Origin: Gordonia terrae
GTDB taxonomy: Bacteria; Actinomycetota; Actinomycetes; Mycobacteriales; Mycobacteriaceae
NCBI RefSeq assembly: GCF_001698225.1
Contig: NZ_CP016594.1
Span: 5,580,001 to 5,644,000 of the forward strand
Direction: 5' to 3'
Length of the DNA: 64,000 bases
Below are positions 51,196 to 60,696 of this stretch, piece by piece. Every line of letters begins with the position of its first letter. The first letter of the stretch is position 1. Made by a program: the position numbers and the translations under genes. Under the pieces are notes generated by a model. That model was not told the DNA's origin and did no database searches. It worked only from the letters and a program-made list of their open reading frames with translations.

Positions 51196-52793
51196 AGGCG
51201 AAGGATAGTGCGTCCGGCCCCCGCGCCGCGCCCGACCTCCGGGACGTCGTCCGGGACGTCGCCGTCGGTCACGGCGAGGAGATCGGTGCGCAGACTCACC
51301 AACCCGGCGACGAGATCGTCGTAGGAGCCGGTGGGCGCCTCCACGACGACCAGCGCGTCCGTCTCCTGACGCAGGCGCTCGCCGAGGTCCAGGCGCGTCA
51401 GCACCGCGTCCCGGTCGCCGCGGCCGGTCAGCCACACCGCGGACGCGCCCGTAGCTGCAGCGAGAAGAGGTACCGCGGCCTCTCCCCAGGCGGAGTCGAT
51501 GTCGACCTCGAGCCGGGTGGTTCTTGGGTCGAGCAACAGCTCGGCGGGGGCCTGCCGGGTCGGGAACGTCCAGGGCCCGTGTGACAACGGTTGTCCGACA
51601 ACCCACGTCGACAATCCGCCGGCGGGGACAGCAGCATCGTCGACGCCGGCATACGCGGCGAGACCGCGGCGGGCCACCTCGGGCGCCGAGGACGCGAAGC
51701 GGTCGAGTCCGACCTTCCCGGCACGGGTCATGTACGCGATCATCAACTGGTCCACCGGGATTCCGGTGCGGCGGGGGAACGACTCCCACCACCGCTCGCT
51801 ACGCGCCGCGATCGACTGCAGATACTCGACGTTCGGCCGACGCGCCGACTCGTAGGCCGACAGCGCCTCGTCGAGCGTCGTCGCACTCCGGACCGCGTGA
51901 TCGAGTTCGATTGCATCCTCCATCGCGAGTTTGGTTCCCGAACCGATCGAGTAGTGCGCGGTGTGTGCGGCGTCCCCCAGGAGCACGATGTTCCCGGAGT
52001 GCCACCGGGCGCAGGTGACGGTGCGGAACCGTAGCCACCGCGTGCGGTTGCCGATCAGCCGGTGCCCGCCCAACGTGTCGGCGAAGGCGTCTTGAAGATA
52101 CGCCAGCGCGGTCTCGTCGCTGTCGGTCATCGGGGTCTTCTCGGTGGAGAGATCGAAACCGGCGCGACGCCAGGTGGTCTCGTCGGTCTCGATCAGGAAC
52201 GTACTCCGGTCGGACGCGTACGGGTAGGCGTGCGCGACGAAGGTGCCGTGTTCGGTGGTCACCGGCGTGAAGATGGCACTCGGCAGCGCGAAGTCCGTTC
52301 CGCACCAGAGGTACAGGCCTTCGCCGGTGCTGATGGCCGGACCGAGGTCGTCGGCGAGATCGGTGCGGGTGGCGCTGTTGACGCCGTCGGCGGCGACGAT
52401 GAGGTCGGCGTCGAGGTCGGCGACCGACCTGCGCGCGCCGAACTCCAACCGCACACCCGCGTCCGTGGCATGGTCCTGCAAGACCTCCAGCAGTGTCGTC
52501 CGCGCGATCGCGAGCAACTCCCCGTGGGACAGGCGCGCGACGTCGTCACCGACCCGCATCGACATCTCGTGTGGATGCGACACCGCGACGATGGCGTCGA
52601 GGGACGCAGGGTCCGCCTCGCGCAGATTCCGCTGGGTTCGGGATGCGAGTCCGACGCCGAATCCGAAAGTGGTGTCGGGCGAACCCTGTTCGTACACGGT
52701 CACCTCGGCATCGGGGTGACTACGCTTGAGCAGGCGCGCTGCGTACAGCCCACCCGGACCGCCACCGAGCACGGCGATTCGACTGAGTTTCAT
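51192..52793 (-). CDS. FAD-dependent monooxygenase, aryl-CoA hydroxylase type
   Basis: A 533-residue flavoprotein. The FAD motif is VLGGGPGGLYAARLLKRSHP with YEQGSPDTTFGFGVGLAS, very like salicylyl-CoA 5-hydroxylase and anthraniloyl-CoA monooxygenase; the DG motif is LIVAADGVNSATRTDL and the second FAD site VLLGDAAHTAHYSIGSGTKL. After about residue 385 there is a 150-residue C-terminal domain without recognisable catalytic motif. The neighbouring AMP-forming ligase supports an aryl- or heteroaryl-CoA substrate that is ring-hydroxylated before cleavage. Its exact substrate is unknown. Confidence 0.8.
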   Translation of the reverse strand: MKLSRIAVLGGGPGGLYAARLLKRSHPDAEVTVYEQGSPDTTFGFGVGLASRTQRNLREADPASLDAIVAVSHPHEMSMRVGDDVARLSHGELLAIARTTLLEVLQDHATDAGVRLEFGARRSVADLDADLIVAADGVNSATRTDLADDLGPAISTGEGLYLWCGTDFALPSAIFTPVTTEHGTFVAHAYPYASDRSTFLIETDETTWRRAGFDLSTEKTPMTDSDETALAYLQDAFADTLGGHRLIGNRTRWLRFRTVTCARWHSGNIVLLGDAAHTAHYSIGSGTKLAMEDAIELDHAVRSATTLDEALSAYESARRPNVEYLQSIAARSERWWESFPRRTGIPVDQLMIAYMTRAGKVGLDRFASSAPEVARRGLAAYAGVDDAAVPAGGLSTWVVGQPLSHGPWTFPTRQAPAELLLDPRTTRLEVDIDSAWGEAAVPLLAAATGASAVWLTGRGDRDAVLTRLDLGERLRQETDALVVVEAPTGSYDDLVAGLVSLRTDLLAVTDGDVPDDVPEVGRGAGAGRTILRL

Positions 52794-52803
52794 CGTTTCT
52801 TCC

Positions 52804-54522
52804 TCACTGATCAGTTCGCTCGAGCTTGTCCACGACGTCGGCGCGGAGTCTCTTCTTGTCGATCTTCCCGACGTTCGTCTGAGGCAGTTCCGGCACGTGC
52901 TCGAGTCGCTCGGGCCACTTGAACTTGGCCACGCCCAGCTCTTCAAGGTGTGCGCGAACACTCGCCATCGACACCGGCTCGCCGTCCGCGGTGACCAGGT
53001 ATGCGCAGGTCCGCTCACCCAGCCGCGGATCCGGCATCGCGACGACCGCGGCGTTGCGCACTCGCGGATGCGTGACGAGCAGCTGTTCGACTTCTTCGGC
53101 GTTGATCTTCTCGCCACCGCGGTTGATGAGGTCCTTGATGCGCCCCTCGATGGAGAGGTGGCGTTCGCCGTCGACCAGCACGATCTTCGCGAGATCCCCG
53201 GTCCGGTAGAAACCGTCGGATGTGAACGCGTTCCGATTGTGGTCGGCGGCGTCGAAGTAACCGGGGATCGTGTACGGGCCTCGGCAGGACAGCTCACCGA
53301 CCTCGCCGTCGGGCACCTCGATCTCGGTGCCGGGGTCGAGGATGCGGATCTCGTCCCGCGTCGCGATCGGGGTGCCGACGGTGGCCAGCCGCGACTCCTC
53401 CAAAGCATTCCGCGGAGAGACCGTGAACAGGCCCTCGGACATCCCGAAAAGCTGACCGACCCAGCGTGTTCGGCCAACGGCCCGGTCGAAGAGCTCGCGA
53501 CTCGGCTTGGCGCCGGACAGGATCACATTGCGCAGGAACGCACTCGGCTCGTCGAACTGAGGATCGGCGACGGCCTGATAGTGCCCGTGTCCGATCAGGA
53601 CGTCCGTGGCCTGTTCCCGTGCCATGAGCGGGAACGCCTTCGACACGTCCGCGGTCGCGAGGACGAGACAAGCTCCCACCGAATGCGCGGCATGGAGTCC
53701 ACAGCTGATGCCCGCGTTGTGGATGATCGGGATCAGGTGCGCGACGCGCGTCTCCTCGGTCCACCCCAGGCGCCGTGCGTACAGCAGGGCGTTGTCCCAG
53801 TACTCGACGTGCAGCCGCGGAATCACCTTCGGCACACCGGTGGTGCCGCCCGACAACTGGAAGACGCAGACGTCGAGCGGGTCGATGCCGGCCTGGATCG
53901 AGGTCACCCGCGCTCGGGCCTCCGCGGGTGCGGTTCCGGTGCCGAGCGCCTCCACGGGGTGCACGTCGTCGCCGACGTCGTCGAGCGCCCCGATGGTGAG
54001 GATCGTCCGCAGCGTCGGGTGGCCCTGGGCCTGCTCCCGCGCGAACTCGACGAGGTCGAAACCGAGCCCCGCCTCGACGATGTGTCCGACGGCGCCGACC
54101 GCACGGGAGATGTGACCGATCTCGTGCGCGCGGTGCGCCGCCAGCGTCGCCACCGGCACCAGCCCCGCTTTGAGACAGCCGTACCAGGCGAGGACGGGCT
54201 CCATCCGATTTCCTGCCTGGAACAGCACCGGGTCGCCGGGCACCAGGCCGAGATCGAGCAGTCCCGCCGCGATCCGATCGGTGCGAAGTCCCAACTCGGC
54301 GTACGTCATCGAGGCCACGTCGGTCACCACGGCCGGACGATCGGGAAAGCGGTCGACGGTGTCCTGCAGGCGATGAACCAGCGGACGGTCGGTCCACTCC
54401 CCCGCCTTCCGATAGACCGCAGCGCGGTCCGCCGGGTACCCGACCAGTCGGTCGCCCCAGCGTGACCGACCAGGTCCCGGAGTCCGGGCCGACGATCGCT
54501 CGGGGGTGGAGGTCACCGTCAT
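52804..54522 (-). CDS. AMP-forming aromatic acid ligase (EntE/SdgA-like)
   Basis: A 572-residue adenylate-forming enzyme (ATG 54522 overlapping the hyuB stop). Motifs: phosphate loop FQLSGGTTGVPKVIPRLHVE, aromatic-site HLIPIIHNAGISCG, YRTGDLAKIVLVDGERHLSI, GRIKDLINRGGEKINAEEVE and the C-terminal catalytic Lys in PQTNVGKIDKKRL. It resembles 2,3-dihydroxybenzoate-AMP and salicylyl-AMP ligases rather than fatty acyl-CoA ligases. It would activate an aromatic or heteroaromatic carboxylate as an adenylate and possibly a CoA thioester for the monooxygenase encoded downstream. Confidence 0.85.
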   Translation of the reverse strand: MTVTSTPERSSARTPGPGRSRWGDRLVGYPADRAAVYRKAGEWTDRPLVHRLQDTVDRFPDRPAVVTDVASMTYAELGLRTDRIAAGLLDLGLVPGDPVLFQAGNRMEPVLAWYGCLKAGLVPVATLAAHRAHEIGHISRAVGAVGHIVEAGLGFDLVEFAREQAQGHPTLRTILTIGALDDVGDDVHPVEALGTGTAPAEARARVTSIQAGIDPLDVCVFQLSGGTTGVPKVIPRLHVEYWDNALLYARRLGWTEETRVAHLIPIIHNAGISCGLHAAHSVGACLVLATADVSKAFPLMAREQATDVLIGHGHYQAVADPQFDEPSAFLRNVILSGAKPSRELFDRAVGRTRWVGQLFGMSEGLFTVSPRNALEESRLATVGTPIATRDEIRILDPGTEIEVPDGEVGELSCRGPYTIPGYFDAADHNRNAFTSDGFYRTGDLAKIVLVDGERHLSIEGRIKDLINRGGEKINAEEVEQLLVTHPRVRNAAVVAMPDPRLGERTCAYLVTADGEPVSMASVRAHLEELGVAKFKWPERLEHVPELPQTNVGKIDKKRLRADVVDKLERTDQ

Positions 54523-56840
54523 CGACCCGCCACCGCCGGGAGCAGTTGCGCGAGTTCGGCGACGTGGTCGGGATGGTCGACCGGCACGATGCCCGAGTAG
54601 ACGGCCGTGAAGCACCCCGGGCAGCATTGCTGCCGGAACACCACGTCGGTGTCGACGTATTCGCGGGGATCGGAGGTGACCTGCGGACCGGCGTCGCTCG
54701 ACGGGCCGTCGTAGCGTGCCAGGTCGAGCCGGCCGGACTTGCTGTCGCCCAACAGCCTTCCGCAGTGTGCGCAGCCCACGACGCGGGCATCGCCGATCGT
54801 GGCCTCGACCAGGTTGTCGTCCAGTCGACGGGCGCGAGCCAGGTCCAGGGTCGCCTCTTGGCCGGAGGGAAGCTCCGAACGGTTCCGTCGAATCTCGCGC
54901 AACTGTGCCCGCTTCGCCTCGGTCCGCGAGTCGTCGACCCGACCGTCGGCGAGAACGACGCCGTAGGTCTCCTCGGCACCGGCGAGGGTCACCTTGCCGT
55001 TGCGTACGTCTGTCGCCACGGCTTCCGGCTCGCGGTGCAGCGGGTCGCCATAACCGCCCCCGCCCTGCCAGTGCATGTACAGCACCTCACCAGGGGCGAG
55101 GTAGCTCTCGTCGTAGCACGCGCCGATCTCCTTGTTCCCGGTCAGTTCATCCATCGATCCGGGAATTCGCCCCTGTGCCAACAAGTCCTGCACGCCGGAA
55201 TCACGAACGAGTATCTCCAGGCCGGTGTTGCCGGGCAGACCCCCCGCCAATCCGGAGTTCTGGGCCACCGCCTTGCCCGCCGAGGCGAACACGAGCCCCA
55301 TCGGCAGACTGGTGCCGTACGGAGTGACCGCCAGCGACGCCGACACCCCGCCGCGATGCCGCCCCGGACCGCCGGAGTCGGGCTCCTCCCGGCGCCACAG
55401 GGTGAGCAGCGGGTAGAGGAACTCCGTCATCTCGGTGTCGGGGATGCGCCCCATCGGGATGCAGAACAGGCCACCGGTGTCCATACCGTCGGCGACCGGC
55501 CGCGCGCCGTACCCGCCTGCCATCGGCTCCATCATGATGTTGAGGAACGGCACCGGTTGCTCACCGCGCTCGTCGAGGCCGGCCACCACCGCGGTGTCCC
55601 ACGTACCGCAACACGACGCCTGCACGTTCTTGCCGAACTCGAGGTGGCGGTCCAACATCTGGGCCAGACATTCCGCGATCAGGTTGCCGGTGAGCCAGGC
55701 CGGGCCGATCGGTCCGCGGCTCACCGCGGCCGGGAAGGTCGCGTTGTTGATCGTCCCCTCCTCGGCCACCAGATCGAAGCATCGCATCAGACCGCCTGCC
55801 GACCAGGGGATGTCACCGGCGAGGATCGGGAGCAGCGCCAGCATCACCCCGCCGCGCATGCCCGCGTACGTGCAGTTGATGACGCCCGTCTGCGGGTCGG
55901 TACCGGTGAAGTCGAACTCGAGGTGGTCATCTGTCTTTGTCATGGCGACGGTGATCTTGTGGACACCGCGGTCGCCGGTCTGGGACTGGTCCTGGTACCC
56001 GGTGGCATGCCAGGTGCCGTCCGGCAGGTCGGACAGCTTCGTTCGCAGCCGTCCCTCGGCGTCGGACATCATCCGCTTCATGACGGCCTTGACCGTGTCT
56101 GCCCCGTACTGCTCGATGACCGCGAGCAACCGGTCACGTCCGACACTGTTCGCACCGATCTTGGCGCGCAGGTCGAGCCCGACGAGCATCGGGACCCGAC
56201 TCCGCCGGACCCACACGTCGGCGACGTCGCGCTGCAGCTCGTAGTCGCGAACAACCTTGATGGGCGGCGTCGGAAGCGACTCGGAGAACACGTCTTTGGC
56301 AGCCGGGTCGAAAGAGCCCAGTCCGGACCCGCCGAGGTCGGGCTCGTGGCAGATCGCACTCGTCCAGGCGAACAGCTTGCCGTCGTGGAAGACGGGCTGG
56401 TAGACGATCACATCGCTCTGATGCAGTCCGCCGCCGACCCACGGGTCGTTGCACAGGAACATGTCACCCTCGGCGATGCCCGGATTGAGCGAACGGTGCT
56501 GCAGCGTCCAGTAGATGGCGAGGTCCACCGCGCCGACGAGCATCGTGTTGTACAGCCCGACCTGGACCTCTTGGCCCAGTTCGTCGCTGACCGCGAAGTC
56601 GAAGTCGTTGGCGTCGGTGACAATCGGCGATCCCGACATCCGTTTGAGGGCTTCACCCATCTCGTCGGTGACCGACCACAGCCGGTGCCGGATCACCTCG
56701 TAGGTGAGCGGGTCGAGTGCATCGATCTGTTCCTGCGAGACGGTGTGCACCGGCAACGACGGCGGCAGGGATCGGGCCAGCGCGTCGAGATCGGTGGGTC
56801 GGCTCGAGAAGACCTCCGAGCCGGGAATGGGTGCGGTCAT
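54519..56840 (-). CDS. hyuB: HyuB/acetone-carboxylase-beta-like subunit with fused Cys-rich C-terminal domain
   Basis: A 773-residue protein. Residues about 40-590 form the hydantoinase B/oxoprolinase domain (LDPLTYEVIRHRLWSVTDEM, FLCNDPWVGGGLHQSDVIVY, GPGRHRGGVSASLAV, GGGGYGDPLHREPEAVATDV). Unlike ordinary HyuB (about 550-600 residues) it carries a further 130 residues with VVGCAHCGRLLGDS and RQQCCPGCFTAVYSG, a four-Cys metal site resembling the small zinc subunit of acetone and acetophenone carboxylases. It works with HyuA in an ATP-dependent hydrolase or carboxylase. The fusion favours a carboxylase-type reaction, but hydrolysis of a lactam, imide or hydantoin remains possible. Confidence 0.83.
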   Translation of the reverse strand: MTAPIPGSEVFSSRPTDLDALARSLPPSLPVHTVSQEQIDALDPLTYEVIRHRLWSVTDEMGEALKRMSGSPIVTDANDFDFAVSDELGQEVQVGLYNTMLVGAVDLAIYWTLQHRSLNPGIAEGDMFLCNDPWVGGGLHQSDVIVYQPVFHDGKLFAWTSAICHEPDLGGSGLGSFDPAAKDVFSESLPTPPIKVVRDYELQRDVADVWVRRSRVPMLVGLDLRAKIGANSVGRDRLLAVIEQYGADTVKAVMKRMMSDAEGRLRTKLSDLPDGTWHATGYQDQSQTGDRGVHKITVAMTKTDDHLEFDFTGTDPQTGVINCTYAGMRGGVMLALLPILAGDIPWSAGGLMRCFDLVAEEGTINNATFPAAVSRGPIGPAWLTGNLIAECLAQMLDRHLEFGKNVQASCCGTWDTAVVAGLDERGEQPVPFLNIMMEPMAGGYGARPVADGMDTGGLFCIPMGRIPDTEMTEFLYPLLTLWRREEPDSGGPGRHRGGVSASLAVTPYGTSLPMGLVFASAGKAVAQNSGLAGGLPGNTGLEILVRDSGVQDLLAQGRIPGSMDELTGNKEIGACYDESYLAPGEVLYMHWQGGGGYGDPLHREPEAVATDVRNGKVTLAGAEETYGVVLADGRVDDSRTEAKRAQLREIRRNRSELPSGQEATLDLARARRLDDNLVEATIGDARVVGCAHCGRLLGDSKSGRLDLARYDGPSSDAGPQVTSDPREYVDTDVVFRQQCCPGCFTAVYSGIVPVDHPDHVAELAQLLPAVAGR

Positions 56841-56874
56841 GAGAGCGACTCCTGTGATTGCTGCGTGTGGTCGG

Positions 56875-58983
56875 TCATGCGGGATCGACGGTGATGTTCA
56901 GGTTGCCGAGGCGGTCGATCTCACCGGTGGTGTCGTGCGGGACCACCACCGTCGTGGTGGGCACCTCGATGACGGCGGGGCCGGGGATGATGTGGCCGGC
57001 TCGTAGTCCGGCGTAGTCGTAGATGTCGGTGTCGACGAAGCCGCGCCGGCCGTCGAGGCAGACCTTTCGCACACCCACGTGCGCCGACGACGGGTCGGTG
57101 GTGTCGGCGGTTGCCAGTTCGGGCAGCTCCGGCGAGAACGGCAGGATCCCCGTGCCGCGCACGCGGTAGGTGATGGCCTGGATGCCCGCCTCGCGGAATC
57201 CGCTGTCCTTTCCGTAGAGATCCGCGTACTTCTTCTCGAATGCCTCTGCTGCGTCGACGATCTCGGTGGATGTCAGCGAACCGTCCGGTAGCGGGGTCGC
57301 GACCTCGGCCAGCTGCATGCTGTATCGCATGTCGATCTCGCGCTCTATCTCGACCGCGGCGAACTGCAGGCCCTGACGGTCGAGCTGACCGCGTACCTGT
57401 TCCTCGAGGACCTTGAAGTTCTCCTCCACCCGGGCCGGGTCGACCGGCATCGCTGCCGGGTCCGAGAGTTCCTTGGCGAGAACGATGTTCGACGATGCCA
57501 GGCCGTAGGCGGAGAAGGCGGACGCCACCTGGCCGAGCGGGACGACGACCCGGGACACCCCGATCTCCTGCGCGTACAGGCCGCAGTGCGCCGGGCCCGA
57601 ACCGCCGAACGCGTAGACGATGAAGTTGCGGGGATCGTGACCGGCCTCGACGACCGTCTTGCGCAACAGGTCTCCGGTCTGGGCGTTCTGCACCGCGTAG
57701 ATGGCCGCGGCGGCCTCTTCCACCGACAGGCCGAGGGGTTCGGCGATGCGGGTGCGGATCGCCTCGCGGGCGAGCTGCAGATCGAGCGCCTTGCGACCAC
57801 CCAGCAAGCCGCGCTCGGGCAGGATGCCGAGGACGAGATTGGCGTCGGTGTTGGTCGGTTCGGTCCCGCCTTGCCCGTAGCAGGCCGGACCCGGCACGGC
57901 TTGAGCGCTGTGGGGTCCGATCTGGAGGTTGCCGCCGGCATCGATCCAGGCGATCGCGCCGCCGCCGGCGCCGATCGCATGGACCTCGAGCGTGGGGACG
58001 TTGATCGGGTGATGGTTGATGATCGTCGTCGACGACCGGACCGGCTCGCCGTCGACGACGAGCCCCACGAGGAAGGTCGTGCCGCCCGCGTCGGTGGCGA
58101 TGATGTTGTCGTGGCCGAGCTGCCGACCGAGGGACACCGACCCGACGACGCCGCCGGTCAGCACCGAACCCACCGTCGAGATGGCATTGCCCGGTGCTTC
58201 GGACGCGGCGACCGCGCCGCCGTTGCTCTGCATGACGAGGAGGGGACCGGCGAGCTGATGGTCGCGCAACCTGCCCTCGAGTTCGCCGAGGTAGTCCCGG
58301 AGGCCGGGGCCGATCTGGGTGCTCATCACCGTGGTCGCGTTGCGCGCGAACTCACGGATCCGTGGACTCACCTCACTCGACAGCGAGACGAACACGGTGG
58401 GGTCGATCTCGGCGACGATCTCGCGAATCCGCTGTTCGTGAGCGGGGTTACGGAACGACCACAGCAGCGAGACGGCGATCGCGGAGATCCCGTCGTCGAG
58501 CAGCCGGCGGACCGCGGAGCGCACCTCGTCCTCGTCCAGCGTCACCACGACACGACCGTCACGGTCCATGCGCTCGGTGACCTCGAGCGCGTGACGCTTG
58601 TGGATCAGACCGTGGGATTTGCTCTGCGCGAGCACATTCTGCAGCTGTTCGGGTGACCGTCCGAGGTAGCGGCCCTCGACGTTCATGATGAAGATCGAGT
58701 CGCGGTGCCCCTTGGTGGTGATGAATCCGACGTCTGGCACCCGGCCCATCACGAGCGCGTTCAGCGACGACGTGGTGCCGTGCGCGATGTGGTGGGTGTC
58801 GGCGAGCATGTCGTCGAGTGGACGGCCCAGCTGCTCGGCCAGAACGGTCAGGACGTCCATCACACCGGCCGAGTAGTCCGACGGAGTCGATGGCGCCTTC
58901 CCGGCGACGACCAAGCCGTTGCCGTCGTCGAGGACGGCGTCGGTGAACGTCCCGCCGACGTCCACACCGATCACGTATGTCAT
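56875..58983 (-). CDS. hyuA: HyuA/acetone-carboxylase-like ATP-dependent subunit
   Basis: A 702-residue ASKHA-fold protein. N-terminal VIGVDVGGTFTDAVLDDG is the nucleotide phosphate loop of hydantoinase A; THHIAHGTTSSLNALVMGR, LVMQSNGGAVAASEAP, IIATDAGGTTFLVGLVVDG and VYAFGGSGPAHCGLYAQEIG follow in family order. The enzyme uses ATP to activate a carbonyl or bicarbonate and partners HyuB, encoded 34 bp downstream. It is the first gene of the five-gene minus-strand operon, divergent from the maleate-isomerase-like gene. Confidence 0.88.
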   Translation of the reverse strand: MTYVIGVDVGGTFTDAVLDDGNGLVVAGKAPSTPSDYSAGVMDVLTVLAEQLGRPLDDMLADTHHIAHGTTSSLNALVMGRVPDVGFITTKGHRDSIFIMNVEGRYLGRSPEQLQNVLAQSKSHGLIHKRHALEVTERMDRDGRVVVTLDEDEVRSAVRRLLDDGISAIAVSLLWSFRNPAHEQRIREIVAEIDPTVFVSLSSEVSPRIREFARNATTVMSTQIGPGLRDYLGELEGRLRDHQLAGPLLVMQSNGGAVAASEAPGNAISTVGSVLTGGVVGSVSLGRQLGHDNIIATDAGGTTFLVGLVVDGEPVRSSTTIINHHPINVPTLEVHAIGAGGGAIAWIDAGGNLQIGPHSAQAVPGPACYGQGGTEPTNTDANLVLGILPERGLLGGRKALDLQLAREAIRTRIAEPLGLSVEEAAAAIYAVQNAQTGDLLRKTVVEAGHDPRNFIVYAFGGSGPAHCGLYAQEIGVSRVVVPLGQVASAFSAYGLASSNIVLAKELSDPAAMPVDPARVEENFKVLEEQVRGQLDRQGLQFAAVEIEREIDMRYSMQLAEVATPLPDGSLTSTEIVDAAEAFEKKYADLYGKDSGFREAGIQAITYRVRGTGILPFSPELPELATADTTDPSSAHVGVRKVCLDGRRGFVDTDIYDYAGLRAGHIIPGPAVIEVPTTTVVVPHDTTGEIDRLGNLNITVDPA

Positions 58984-59047
58984 GGCCAGGTACTCCTTCG
59001 TTGTCCGGGCTTCGAGGCCCTACAGGTCGGTTTACGTTGGCGTTGAG

Positions 59048-59190
59048 TATTCGACGTGATCGACCATGTGTCAAGCATTTGATATGAGCTGGGTCACCCC
59101 TGATTGTCCCCTACTCGCCCATCGCTGCAGGTCAGCACGGCCGCAATCGGCACCTTGACGAATCATCATTCGCGTCGAATAATCATCGTC
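59048..59190. promoter_or_regulatory. Divergent promoter with inverted TATTCGACG elements
   Basis: TATTCGACG (59048-59056) near hyuA recurs inverted as CGTCGAATA (59173-59181) near the maleate-isomerase-like gene. The second copy lies in a 34-bp imperfect palindrome at 59157-59190 (GACGA...ATTCG-CGT-CGAAT...TCGTC). The pair could bind the TetR protein of the operon. Confidence 0.45.
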
Positions 59191-59248
59191 AGCGTCAACT
59201 TGGCGCGATCGGCCCGCTGCACGGGTCGCGATCGAAAGGACCGGACCC

Positions 59249-60004
59249 ATGGGTGTCCACCGCATCGGCCTCGTCGTGCCGAGTTCGAACGTCACGGTCG
59301 AGACCGAGATGCCGGCCCTCCTGAACCGGCACCCGATCTCGCAGTTCTCGTTCCATTCGACCCGGATGAGGATGCACACGGTGTCCCCGGAACAGCTCGC
59401 CGCGATGAACGCCCAACGCGAGCGGTGCGTTCTGGAGATCGCCGATGCCTCGCCGGAGGTGATCCTCTACGCCTGCCTGGTTGCGCTGATGGTCGGTGGA
59501 CCGGGCGAGCACCAGCGCGTCGAGGGTGCCGTCGCGGAACAGCTGGCCACCGGCGGCTCCGACGCGATCATCCGGTCGAGCGCCGGCGCTCTGGTCGAAG
59601 CGCTCCGCGCGCTGGATGCCCGGCGCATCGCCCTCGTGACCCCGTACCTCCGGCCACTCGCCGAGAAGGTCGTCGAGTATCTGAACGCCGAGGGCTTCGA
59701 GGTGATGGATTGGCGGGCCCTCGAAGTCGCGGACAACGCGGAGGTCGGATGCATCCCCGGTGACCGCGTCATGACCGCCGCCCGGTCCCTCGAACTGGAC
59801 GGCGTCGATGCGCTGGTGCTGTCCTGTTGCGTCCAGATGCCGTCGCTGGATCTGATCGACGACGCCGAACGAGAGTTCGGCCTGCCCGTCCTGTCGGCCG
59901 CGACGGCGGGCGCCTACAGCATCCTGCGCGGACTCGGCCTGCCGGCGTCCATCGAGGGCGCGGGGAGCCTGCTGCGCGCCGACATCGCCACCGTCCCGGC
60001 CTGA
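59249..60004 (+). CDS. maiA: Maleate cis-trans isomerase-like protein (Asp/Glu racemase superfamily)
   Basis: A 251-residue protein starting MGVHRIGLVVPSSNVTVETE, the maleate isomerase signature. The two catalytic cysteines are present in VILYACLVALMVGGPGEHQR and LVLSCCVQMPSLDLIDDAE, and ALVTPYLRPLAEKVVEYLN matches MaiA/NicE. Maleate isomerase converts maleate to fumarate at the end of nicotinate-type and some aromatic pathways. Related arylmalonate decarboxylases have only one of the cysteines, which argues against that activity. It opens a plus-strand operon divergent from hyuA. Confidence 0.83.
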   Translation: MGVHRIGLVVPSSNVTVETEMPALLNRHPISQFSFHSTRMRMHTVSPEQLAAMNAQRERCVLEIADASPEVILYACLVALMVGGPGEHQRVEGAVAEQLATGGSDAIIRSSAGALVEALRALDARRIALVTPYLRPLAEKVVEYLNAEGFEVMDWRALEVADNAEVGCIPGDRVMTAARSLELDGVDALVLSCCVQMPSLDLIDDAEREFGLPVLSAATAGAYSILRGLGLPASIEGAGSLLRADIATVPA

Positions 60005-60033
60005 TCACTCATCCCGATTCTTCTGGAGCTCTC

Positions 60034-60696
60034 ATGAATTCACTCCCCCACAAGGTTCGTGGCGTCGACCACGTCGCCTATCCCACCTTCGATCCGGCCG
60101 CGACGGTCCGCTTCTACCGCGACGTCCTCGGTTTCCCGGTCGTGCACTCGATCTGCGCGGCCGGCTGGGGACCCGACAAGCATCCCGACTTCATCCACTT
60201 CTTCTTCGACATCGGCAACGACGACCGGCTGGCGTTCTTCTACTACTTCGGTCTGGAGCCGTTCGACGGTGGCCCACAGGGTGATTCGTACTCACGATTC
60301 GCCGAGGACGTGCCGATCTGGTTCATCCGCTCGCGCCATCTCGCCATTCACGTCGACGACGAGAGCGACCTGTTGGAATACCGACGACGCCTCGACGCCA
60401 GTGAGTGGCCGGTCGAGATGCAGATCCAGCACGAGACCATCGAGTCCATCTACACCCACGACCCGAACGGTTACATGATCGAGATCACCCGCGCCATGCG
60501 ACCGGTGACGCCGCAGGAGGACCTCGACGCCAACCTCACCATCGAGGCCCTCATCGACGTGGTGTCGCAACCGAATCCGAGCATGGATGCCCTGCTCGTA
60601 CGCAAGGCGGAACGGATCCTCGAGCGTGCATCAGACTGGCAGGACCAACAGACGACCGGCAGCGTCCTCGCCGGTGGGGAGGTATCGTCGCGATGA
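60034..60696 (+). CDS. VOC-family (glyoxalase/extradiol dioxygenase fold) protein
   Basis: A 220-residue protein (ATG 60034 with GGAG upstream). GVDHVAYPTFDPAATVRFYR then DVLGFPVVHSI starts the first betaalphabetabetabeta module; LAIHVDDESDLLEYRRRLDA and SIYTHDPNGYMIEITR complete the second. Metal ligands are plausible at the His of VDHVAY, the His of LAIHVDD and the Glu of MIEITR. An extra helical tail of about 50 residues follows. It could be a ring-cleaving dioxygenase, an isomerase or an epimerase; the cluster needs a ring-opening activity and this is the only candidate. Confidence 0.78.
   Translation: MNSLPHKVRGVDHVAYPTFDPAATVRFYRDVLGFPVVHSICAAGWGPDKHPDFIHFFFDIGNDDRLAFFYYFGLEPFDGGPQGDSYSRFAEDVPIWFIRSRHLAIHVDDESDLLEYRRRLDASEWPVEMQIQHETIESIYTHDPNGYMIEITRAMRPVTPQEDLDANLTIEALIDVVSQPNPSMDALLVRKAERILERASDWQDQQTTGSVLAGGEVSSR

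Noticed and set aside
52726..54465. 579-residue open frame on the plus strand
   Set aside because: It is antisense to the AMP-forming ligase, whose catalytic motifs are complete.
54462..56894. 810-residue open frame on the plus strand
   Set aside because: It is the antisense shadow of hyuB. The product is rich in Arg, Gly, His and Val with no domain, while hyuB on the other strand has all family motifs.
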